From NCBI GenBank assembly GCA_017648425.1, contig JAGCJD010000022.1, forward strand, positions 1-6,491: DNA of 6,491 bases, given 5' to 3'. A program made the translations under genes and the position numbers. Shown here one piece after another: positions 1 to 6,477 of the stretch (positions are counted from its first letter, which is position 1; each line of letters begins with the position of its first letter). A model generated the notes under the pieces. The model saw only the letters and a list, made by a program, of their open reading frames with translations, searched no databases and was not told the origin of the DNA. Origin of the DNA: Clostridia bacterium. GTDB taxonomy: Bacteria; Bacillota; Clostridia; Oscillospirales; CAG-272.

Positions 1-1530
1 ATCGGATTTATGACTTGGGAGGGCTACAACTACGAGGACGCAGTTCTTCTTAACGAAAGACTTGTAAGAGATGATGTATATACATCGCTCCATATCGAGG
101 AATATACTCACGAGGCGAGAGATACAAAGCTCGGACCGGAGGAGATAACCCGTGAGATACCCAATGTAGGTGAGGATGCGCTTAAAGATCTTAACACCGA
201 GGGTATTGTAAAGAAGGGTACTGAGGTAAGAGCGGGTGATATTCTTGTCGGTAAGATAACTCCTAAGGGAGAAACAGAGCTTACCGCAGAGGAAAGATTG
301 CTTCGCGCTATATTCGGAGAGAAGGCAAGAGAGGTAAGAGATACATCATTAAGACTTCCTCACGGAGAGTCGGGTATTGTCGTTGATGTTAAGGTGTTCT
401 CACATGAAAACAACGATGATCTTCCCACAGGCGTAAACAAGACAGTTCGCGTATATATTGCTCAAAAGAGAAAAATATCCGTTGGAGATAAGATGGCAGG
501 ACGCCACGGAAACAAGGGTGTCGTTTCGCGCATACTTCCTCCTGAGGATATGCCTTTCTTGGCAGACGGAACTCCTCTTGATATAGTTCTTAACCCCTTG
601 GGCGTTCCTTCTCGTATGAACATCGGTCAGGTACTTGAAGTTCACTTGGGAATTGCTGCAAGAAAGCTCGGTTGGAAGATAGAAACTCCCGTATTTGACG
701 GCGCAAACGAGCGTGACATTATCGAGTGCTTGCGTATGGCTGGCTACTGCCGTAGAGTTCTTCCCGGTGAAAATGTTGACGGTAAGGAATTGTTTATCGA
801 AACAGTTACCGAGGACGGAACAAAGGATCTTGTAAAGATCACTGATGAGCAGAGAAATGACGCTGAGTTCATGGCAAAGATGAGCGCAGAGGATAAGGTA
901 AGAGTTATAGACGGTAAGACGATACTTTATGATGGTAGAACGGGCGAGCCCTTTGATAACCCCGTAACCGTAGGTATTATGTATTACCTCAAACTTCACC
1001 ACCTTGTTGACGATAAGATCCACGCGCGTTCCAATGGTCCTTACTCCATAGTAACGCAGCAGCCTCTCGGCGGTAAAGCGCAGTTTGGTGGACAGCGTTT
1101 CGGAGAAATGGAGGTTTGGGCACTTGAGGCTTACGGAGCAGCATATACGCTTCAAGAAATCCTCACTGTCAAGTCTGACGATATCAACGGACGCCGTAGA
1201 GCATACGAGGCACTTATAAAGGGACAGAACATACCCACTCCGGGTGTTCCTGAGTCCTTCAAGGTTCTTGTCAAGGAGCTTCAATCTCTTGGACTTAATG
1301 TTCGCACATTGGATAAAAATGGAGAAGATGTACAGCTTTCATCTATCTGCAACGATGAGGATACATTTACTTACTCCAACAAGGCAGCTGCTATGCTTGC
1401 TGACGATGACGATGATCTTGATATGTCCGAAGAGGATGAAGACGAGATCGCACAAAGCTTCCTCATTGAAAATGCTGATGATGAGGACTTCGGAGAAGAT
1501 GCAGACTTTGACGAAGATTATAATAATTGA
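1..1530 (+). CDS. rpoB: DNA-directed RNA polymerase subunit beta, C-terminal part (5'-truncated by window edge)
   Basis: This is the last ~509 codons of the beta subunit. Reading is open from base 1 and ends at TGA 1528-1530. The real start is outside the window, so the first ATG at 10 is internal. It forms the RNA polymerase core with beta', alpha and omega. Seen: the GYNYEDA motif near the left edge, then SVGDKMAGRHGNKG, whose two lysines (codons 490-492 and 514-516) match E. coli beta K1065 and K1073, which contact the nucleotide and RNA 3' end. Next come VDDKIHARS (His codon 1021-1023, matching E. coli H1237) and the near-invariant block QQPLGGKAQFGGQRFGEMEV, part of the beta C-terminal region that joins the clamp. 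The rifampicin-binding region lies upstream and is not visible. Two oddities are an extra segment at about 745-915 and a very acidic 45-residue tail. It is cotranscribed with rpoC 17 nt downstream. Confidence 0.98.
   Translation: MGFMTWEGYNYEDAVLLNERLVRDDVYTSLHIEEYTHEARDTKLGPEEITREIPNVGEDALKDLNTEGIVKKGTEVRAGDILVGKITPKGETELTAEERLLRAIFGEKAREVRDTSLRLPHGESGIVVDVKVFSHENNDDLPTGVNKTVRVYIAQKRKISVGDKMAGRHGNKGVVSRILPPEDMPFLADGTPLDIVLNPLGVPSRMNIGQVLEVHLGIAARKLGWKIETPVFDGANERDIIECLRMAGYCRRVLPGENVDGKELFIETVTEDGTKDLVKITDEQRNDAEFMAKMSAEDKVRVIDGKTILYDGRTGEPFDNPVTVGIMYYLKLHHLVDDKIHARSNGPYSIVTQQPLGGKAQFGGQRFGEMEVWALEAYGAAYTLQEILTVKSDDINGRRRAYEALIKGQNIPTPGVPESFKVLVKELQSLGLNVRTLDKNGEDVQLSSICNDEDTFTYSNKAAAMLADDDDDLDMSEEDEDEIAQSFLIENADDEDFGEDADFDEDYNN
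745..915 (+). other. Extra segment inside RpoB relative to B. subtilis and E. coli
   Basis: Between the end of the VFDGA...RMAG segment and KTILYDGRTGEPFDN lie 57 residues. In the B. subtilis and E. coli proteins, as I recall them, only about five residues separate the equivalent points. The net insertion is therefore about 52 residues. It is in frame and hydrophilic, with alternating charged and beta-branched residues (for example KELFIETVTEDG), followed by a probably helical part (DEQRNDAEFMAKMSAEDK). Its base composition resembles the flanking gene. The flanking catalytic motifs are intact, so it is probably a lineage-specific surface insertion rather than damage. The comparison is from memory, not an alignment. 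Confidence 0.7.
1393..1527 (+). other. Acidic C-terminal tail of RpoB
   Basis: The last 45 residues contain 23 Asp or Glu, starting with a run of five Asp, and only a short hydrophobic patch (SFLI) in the middle. It follows the conserved ELQSLGLNVRTL end of the beta core. Acidic beta tails occur in many Firmicutes. The tail is likely disordered and its role is unknown. Confidence 0.75.
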
Positions 1531-1533
1531 TTT

Positions 1534-1540
1534 AAAGGAG
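1534..1540 (+). promoter_or_regulatory. Ribosome binding site of rpoC
   Basis: AAAGGAG lies 7 nt before the GTG at 1548, an ideal spacing. It fixes the GTG as the start. The nearby ATG at 1558 is in another frame. The 17-nt gap after the rpoB stop leaves no room for a separate promoter, so rpoC is read from the rpoB transcript. Confidence 0.9.
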
Positions 1541-1547
1541 AATAGCT

Positions 1548-4500
1548 GTGCAGAATAATGAATTTGATTCAATAAAAATTGGTCTGGCATCTCCCGAGAT
1601 GATAAGAGAATGGTCTTACGGTGAGGTTACAAAGCCTGAGACAGTCAACTACCGTACACTTAAAGCTGAGATAGGAGGTTTGTTCTGCGAACGAATCTTT
1701 GGTCCGACAAAGGACGGCGCTTGTATGTGTGGAAAGTATAAGAATTCCCACAACAAGGAGCCTCACAAGTGTGAAAAGTGCGGCGTTGATGTTACCACCA
1801 AAAAGGTGCGCCGTGAGCGAATGGGACACATTGACCTTGTAGCTCCCGTATCACACATCTGGTATTTTAAGGCAATCCCCTCAAAGATGGCGCTTGTGCT
1901 GGACATATCCCCCAAGCTTTTGGAGCAGGTATTGTATTTTGCTGAGTATATCGTTCTTGATCCGGGTTCTACGGGACTTGAAAAGGGAATGGTTCTCAAC
2001 GATAAGCAATATCAGGAAAAGCTCGAGCTTTACGGCAACGATTTCCGCGTAGGAATGGGTGCTGAGGCTATAAAGGAGCTTCTCTCACAGATAGATGTTG
2101 AGGAATTGGCAGAAAAACTCAGATCAGAGCTTCTCACCTCGTCAGGACAGAAGAAGACAAGAGTAATTAAAAGACTTGAGGTCATAGAGTCATTCAGAAA
2201 GTCAGGAAACAAGCTCGAGTGGATGATACTTGATGTTGTTCCTGTGCTTCCTGCTGACCTTCGTCCTATGGTACAGCTTGACGGTGGAAGATTTGCTACT
2301 TCCGACCTCAACGAGCTTTACAGACGAGTTATAAGCAGAAACAACCGTCTTAAAAAGATAATTGAGATAAATGCTCCCGAAATAGTTATACGCAACGAAA
2401 AGCGTATGCTTCAAGAGGCAGTTGACTCACTTATAGATAACGGACGCAGAGGAAAGCCCGTAACAGGCCCCTCAAACCGTCCCCTCAAATCACTTTCTGA
2501 ACTTCTCAGAGGTAAGCAGGGACGCTTCCGTCAGAACCTTCTCGGTAAGCGTGTTGACTATTCAGGTCGTTCGGTTATCGTTGTAGGACCTTCCTTAAAG
2601 ATATATCAGTGCGGACTTCCCCGTGAAATGGCACTTGAACTCTTTAAGCCCTTCGTTGTAAAGAGACTGGAGGAGATGGGTAAGGTTCCCGGAGTTAAGG
2701 ATGCTCTTAAAAAGATCGAAAGAGCACATGAAAACCCCTGCGTTTGGGATGCACTTGAAAATGTTATTAAGGAACACCCTGTTCTTCTTAACCGTGCGCC
2801 TACGCTTCACAGACTTTCAATTCAGGCATTTGAGCCCGTTCTTGTTGAAGGACGCGCAATAAAGCTTCACCCTCTGGTATGTACTGCATTTAACGCAGAC
2901 TTTGATGGTGACCAGATGCCTGTTCACGTACCGCTTTCCGCTGAGGCGCAGGCAGAGGCAAGATTCCTTATGCTTTCTGCAAACAACCTCTTAAAGCCTA
3001 TGGACGGTCGTGCAGTTGCAGTTCCTTCACAGGATATGATACTCGGAGCTTACTATCTTACAATGGATAAGGCAGGCGAGCCCGGTGAGGGAAGTGTTTA
3101 CCGTAATTTCGAAGAGGCAATGATGGCGTACACTAACGGAGCGCTTGGACTTCATGCGCCCATTAAGATACGCAAAACTCTTGAGATAAACGGTGAAAAG
3201 AAGACCAAGATAATTAATGCAACCCTTGGAAGACTTATATTCAACGAGCCTATTCCTCAGGACCTTGGATTTATCGAGAGAAAGACAGAGGACGATCTGT
3301 TCGATCTTGAAATACAAAAGGTTGTTAAGAAGAAGGAGCTTGGACAGATAATCGACCGTTGCATTAAGAACCACGGCTTTGTTGTCTGTGCAGAAATGCT
3401 TGACAGCGTAAAGGAGCTTGGATACAAGTATTCTACAAAGGCGTCCTTCTCTATTTCTGTGTACGATATGACTATACCTGCTCAGAAGAGCGCGTATATT
3501 AACGAGGCTCAGAAGAAGGTCGATATGGTAAACGAGAGCTACAATTGGGGACTTCTTACCGATGACGAAAGATATAATAATGTCATCAAGATATGGGAAG
3601 AAACTACAAAGGATGTATCCGAGGCGCTTCTCGAAAGCTTTGACGAGTTCAACCCAATTAACATCATGGCTGTATCCGGAGCGCGTGGATCTGTAAAACA
3701 GATGCGTCAGCTTGCAGGTATGCGTGGACTTATGTTTGCTACAAACGGTAAGACGATTGAGCTTCCTATTAAATCGAACTTCCGCGAGGGACTTAATATC
3801 CTCGAGTACTTTATGGGTGCAAAGGGATCGCGTAAGTCGCTTTCCGATACAGCGCTTCGTACCGCAGACTCGGGATACCTTACAAGGCGTCTTGTTGATG
3901 TTTCTCAGGAGGTTATCGTAAAAGAGGATAAGTGTGATACGACCAAGGGTGCTTGGGTAAGCACTATTTATGACGACAAGACAGGTAGCGTTCTTGAGCC
4001 TCTCTCCGATAGAATTGTCGGAAGATACACTATTGGTGATGTTGTTGATTCCAACGGTAATGTTCTCGTAAAGGATGACGAAATGATCACCGATGAGCAG
4101 GCAAAGGCAATTGAAGACGCAGGTATTGAGAGAGTATATATCAGAACTGTTATTCAGTGTCATGCAAAGAACGGTATTTGTGCGCACTGCTATGGTGCTG
4201 ACTTGGCTTCCGGTAACCTTGTTAAGGTTGGTGAGGCAGTAGGTATTATAGCTGCTCAGTCTATCGGTGAGCCTGGTACACAGCTTACGATGCGTACATT
4301 CCACTCAGGTGGTGTCGCAGGATCGGATATTACTCAGGGTCTTCCCAGAGTTGAAGAGTTGTTTGAGGCAAGAACTCCTAAGAAACCTGCTGTAATGACA
4401 GAGGTTAACGGTGTAGTTCACATTCACACAGGCGAAAATGCAAATATCAGCGAGGTTGCTATCGTTGAAGGAAATGTTGAGGTTGCGCGTTATCCCATTC

Positions 4501-5099
4501 CGTTCGGCATGAGACTTTGTGTCAAGACGGGTGACGAGGTACAGATCGGTGACGCTCTTACCGAGGGTAACAAGGCTCCTAGCGACATTATGAGAATTTT
4601 GGGACTTGATGCGGTCTATGAGTATATTACCAGAGAAACGCAGAAGGTATATCGTTCTCAGGAATGTAATGTAAACGATAAGCATATTGAAATAATTGCT
4701 CGTCAGATGACAAGAAAGATCCGTATTTCCGAGAGCGGAAATACAGATATGCTTGTTGGATCTCTTGTAGATATGACGGAATTTGAGGAAGAAAACAACA
4801 AGATACTTGCTCGTATCGAGGCTGGTGAGGAGCTTTCTCTTGCAGAGGGCGCTCCCGAGCTGCTCGGTATAACCAAGGCTTCGTTGCAGACAGAATCCTT
4901 CCTGTCCGCCGCATCATTCCAGGAAACCACTCGCGTTCTTACAGAGGCGGCTATTAAGGGTAAGGTAGATAAGCTTATAGGACTTAAAGAAAATGTTATT
5001 ATTGGTAAGCTCATTCCTGCTGGTACGGGAATGAAGTGCTACAACAATATTGATGTTGTTAAGGAAGAGTCCGATTCGGATCTTACCTCAGTAGGCTGA
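1548..5099 (+). CDS. rpoC: DNA-directed RNA polymerase subunit beta'
   Basis: Complete 1183-residue catalytic subunit of RNA polymerase, GTG start, TGA stop. Domains in order: N-terminal zinc ribbon (C59, C61, C75, C78); clamp and sigma-binding coiled coil from about D253 to 300; switch and active-site approach (GKRVDYSGRSVIVVG); catalytic Mg loop NADFDGD at 449-455, with D451, D453 and D455 holding the Mg ion; secondary-channel and F-loop region (GARGSVKQMRQLAGMRG, 711-727); bridge helix at about 755-776; second zinc site (C796, C871, C878, C881); trigger loop with M915, R916 and H919; C-terminal LLGITKASL and SFLSAASFQETTRVL blocks. There is no large trigger-loop insertion of the E. coli SI3 kind, as expected for Firmicutes, and the length fits Clostridia. 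Oddities are P458 just after the Mg loop, V709 in a normally MADSGARGS-like motif, and an altered bridge helix. It is cotranscribed with rpoB and ends at a strong terminator. Confidence 0.99.
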   Translation: MQNNEFDSIKIGLASPEMIREWSYGEVTKPETVNYRTLKAEIGGLFCERIFGPTKDGACMCGKYKNSHNKEPHKCEKCGVDVTTKKVRRERMGHIDLVAPVSHIWYFKAIPSKMALVLDISPKLLEQVLYFAEYIVLDPGSTGLEKGMVLNDKQYQEKLELYGNDFRVGMGAEAIKELLSQIDVEELAEKLRSELLTSSGQKKTRVIKRLEVIESFRKSGNKLEWMILDVVPVLPADLRPMVQLDGGRFATSDLNELYRRVISRNNRLKKIIEINAPEIVIRNEKRMLQEAVDSLIDNGRRGKPVTGPSNRPLKSLSELLRGKQGRFRQNLLGKRVDYSGRSVIVVGPSLKIYQCGLPREMALELFKPFVVKRLEEMGKVPGVKDALKKIERAHENPCVWDALENVIKEHPVLLNRAPTLHRLSIQAFEPVLVEGRAIKLHPLVCTAFNADFDGDQMPVHVPLSAEAQAEARFLMLSANNLLKPMDGRAVAVPSQDMILGAYYLTMDKAGEPGEGSVYRNFEEAMMAYTNGALGLHAPIKIRKTLEINGEKKTKIINATLGRLIFNEPIPQDLGFIERKTEDDLFDLEIQKVVKKKELGQIIDRCIKNHGFVVCAEMLDSVKELGYKYSTKASFSISVYDMTIPAQKSAYINEAQKKVDMVNESYNWGLLTDDERYNNVIKIWEETTKDVSEALLESFDEFNPINIMAVSGARGSVKQMRQLAGMRGLMFATNGKTIELPIKSNFREGLNILEYFMGAKGSRKSLSDTALRTADSGYLTRRLVDVSQEVIVKEDKCDTTKGAWVSTIYDDKTGSVLEPLSDRIVGRYTIGDVVDSNGNVLVKDDEMITDEQAKAIEDAGIERVYIRTVIQCHAKNGICAHCYGADLASGNLVKVGEAVGIIAAQSIGEPGTQLTMRTFHSGGVAGSDITQGLPRVEELFEARTPKKPAVMTEVNGVVHIHTGENANISEVAIVEGNVEVARYPIPFGMRLCVKTGDEVQIGDALTEGNKAPSDIMRILGLDAVYEYITRETQKVYRSQECNVNDKHIEIIARQMTRKIRISESGNTDMLVGSLVDMTEFEEENNKILARIEAGEELSLAEGAPELLGITKASLQTESFLSAASFQETTRVLTEAAIKGKVDKLIGLKENVIIGKLIPAGTGMKCYNNIDVVKEESDSDLTSVG
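3810..3875 (+). other. RpoC bridge helix with unusual residues
   Basis: Residues 755-776 align without gaps to E. coli beta' 773-794 (offset 18, fixed by the flanking YF and RTADSGYLTRRL blocks). Compared with the common bacterial form FISTHGARKGLAD, this copy reads FMGAKGSRKSLSD. The changes at E. coli positions are I774M, S775G, T776A, H777K, A779S, G782S and A784S. R780, K781, D785, T786 and T790 are kept. The consensus comparison is from memory. Confidence 0.75.
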
Positions 5100-5107
5100 A
5101 ATTAAAT

Positions 5108-5142
5108 AAAAAGCTCCACGGAATTTTCCGTGGAGCTTTTTT
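5108..5142. terminator. Bidirectional intrinsic terminator between rpoC and eno
   Basis: A perfect 10-bp stem, GCTCCACGGA at 5113-5122 paired with TCCGTGGAGC at 5127-5136, encloses a 4-nt loop. It is extended by A5108-5112 pairing with T5137-5141. On the + strand it is followed by six T (5137-5142), terminating rpoC. On the - strand the complement gives a T-rich run, terminating eno. It begins 9 nt after the rpoC stop and 9 nt after the eno stop, so both transcripts share it. Confidence 0.94.
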
Positions 5143-5151
5143 GTAGAGAAG

Positions 5152-6462
5152 TTATATTTCAAATACGCTTCCGTAAGCGGTGGGCATGCTTTCAAATCCG
5201 TAGCGGGCAGAGCAGTTGAGTGAGGATTCTATTCTGAGCAGACGATTATATTTTGCCACGCGCTCACTTCTGCATGGAGCTCCCGTTTTGATAAATCCCG
5301 AGCCAAGAGCTACTGCAATATCTGATATAGTTGTATCTTCTGTATCTCCCGAGCGATGAGATATAATAAAGCGATATCCAGCATTCTTGGCTACATGGAT
5401 TGTGTCCATAGTTTCGCTCAAAGTTCCTACCTGATTTGGCTTTATAAGAATTGAGTTTGCAATTTTTGCATTTATTCCCGATAAAAGCCGCTTCGAGTTT
5501 GTAACAAAAAGGTCATCTCCCACAAGCATTATCCTGTTGCCGAGCTTTTCGGTAACAGATACCCAACCACTGTTGTCACGCTGATCTAAGGCGTCCTCAA
5601 TTGACATTATAATAGGGTATTTTTCACAGAGTTTGCACCAATATTCAACAAGCTCTGAGGAGCTCATTTTTTTGCCCGTTTTTGGCAGAGCATAAGACGA
5701 GGTATCCTCATCAAACCATTCGGATGCAGCAGCATCAAGAGCAACCTTTACCTGATCTGGGGAATATCCTGCCTTTGAGATTGCCTCCGTAATAAGCTCA
5801 ATTGCCGCCTCGTCATTTTCAAGCGTAGGAGCAAAGCCGCCCTCGTCGCCGACAGCAGTTGAAAGTCCTCTTGAACGCAAAATATTGCCCAGCGCGTGGT
5901 ATATTTCGCTTCCTGCGCGTAAAGCGTCTGAAAAGCGTGAAAATCCTATTGGAGCGATCATGAATTCTTGAATTTCAACATTGTTTGATGCGTGCGCGCC
6001 TCCGTTAAGAATATTCATCATTGGAACGGGAAGCTTGTAGGCGTCAAGTCCTCCGAGATAGCGATAAAGGGGAAGATGATACCAATTTGCGGCGGCTCTC
6101 GCGTTAGCTAAGGAAACTGCAAGTATGGCGTTTGCGCCCAAAAAAGATTTATCGGGCGTTCCGTCAAGCTGCAAAAGCACACGATCAAGCTCTGCTTGTT
6201 CGGTAGCGTTTATTCCCGCCACTGCGGGGGAGATTCGTCTGCAAACGGCGCAAACGGCGTCCTCTACGCCCTTTCCTCCAAATCTTGCGGGGTTATGATC
6301 TCTTTTTTCGTGCGCCTCGTAAATTCCCGTTGACGCTCCTGAGGGCACGCTTGCCATTCCTACTGTTCCGTCAGCTAAAAAAACCGATGCTTCAACCGTA
6401 GGATTGCCGCGCGAATCGAGTATTTCACGCGCTGAGCATCTCACTATCTGTGGCTTGTTCAT
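5152..6462 (-). CDS. eno: Enolase (phosphopyruvate hydratase)
   Basis: Cytoplasmic glycolytic enzyme converting 2-phosphoglycerate to phosphoenolpyruvate and water, needing Mg. With the start at 6462 it has 436 residues, against about 428-432 usual for bacteria, so it is complete; TAA stop at 5152-5154. N-terminal domain: EILDSRGNPTVE (13-24) and the substrate-loop motif PSGASTG (40-46). Barrel domain: QEF with E166, GDEGG with E207 (catalytic), Mg ligands D243, E289 and D316, catalytic base K341 in ILIKPNQ, SHRSG (368-372), and K392 in IKTG. All catalytic residues are present, so it should be active. Start: ATG at 6468 and ATG at 6462 are in frame. AAAGGA ends 3 nt before the first and 9 nt before the second, which favours 6462. 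Oddities are two CxxC motifs, N297 where a Trp is usual, and almost no GGT glycine codons. It stands alone, convergent to rpoBC, and no other glycolytic gene is visible. Confidence 0.98.
   Translation of the reverse strand: MNKPQIVRCSAREILDSRGNPTVEASVFLADGTVGMASVPSGASTGIYEAHEKRDHNPARFGGKGVEDAVCAVCRRISPAVAGINATEQAELDRVLLQLDGTPDKSFLGANAILAVSLANARAAANWYHLPLYRYLGGLDAYKLPVPMMNILNGGAHASNNVEIQEFMIAPIGFSRFSDALRAGSEIYHALGNILRSRGLSTAVGDEGGFAPTLENDEAAIELITEAISKAGYSPDQVKVALDAAASEWFDEDTSSYALPKTGKKMSSSELVEYWCKLCEKYPIIMSIEDALDQRDNSGWVSVTEKLGNRIMLVGDDLFVTNSKRLLSGINAKIANSILIKPNQVGTLSETMDTIHVAKNAGYRFIISHRSGDTEDTTISDIAVALGSGFIKTGAPCRSERVAKYNRLLRIESSLNCSARYGFESMPTAYGSVFEI
6241..6258 (-). repeat. Perfect 9-bp tandem duplication within eno (encodes AVC-AVC)
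   Basis: GCAAACGGC occurs twice head to tail on the + strand. In the eno frame it encodes A69-V70-C71 and A72-V73-C74, which creates a CAVC motif. Family members usually have AV..VN here at the same spacing, so the repeat adds no length. It may reflect local slippage or gene conversion, or chance. Confidence 0.6.
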
Positions 6463-6471
6463 ATACATATA

Positions 6472-6477
6472 TCCTTT
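6472..6477 (-). promoter_or_regulatory. Ribosome binding site of eno
   Basis: On the - strand this reads AAAGGA. Spacing is 9 nt to the ATG at 6462 and only 3 nt to the ATG at 6468, so it decides for the inner start. The promoter must lie mostly beyond the window, because only 14 bases remain upstream. Confidence 0.8.

Noticed and set aside
400..1284. Long open frame antisense to rpoB (294 codons)
   Set aside because: It lies wholly within a certain gene on the other strand, has no recognisable family motif, is rich in Ser, Leu, Cys and Tyr as expected from a reversed coding strand, and I see no strong ribosome binding site.
1519..1524. TATAAT resembling a -10 promoter element just before rpoC
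   Set aside because: No TTGACA-like element lies at about 17 bp upstream (the sequence there is AAGATG), and the match falls in the Tyr/Asn codons at the end of rpoB. A chance AT-rich match is more likely.
1244..1558. Overlapping + strand frame across the end of rpoB
   Set aside because: It is out of frame with rpoB, its composition is that of a shifted acidic tail (many Met, Lys, Ile and Thr), and it has no independent start signal.
3027..4304. Long open frame antisense to rpoC (425 codons)
   Set aside because: It mirrors rpoC codon positions. Biased codon use in rpoC rarely produces stop codons on the reverse strand. The translation has no known domain pattern and it covers the most conserved part of rpoC.
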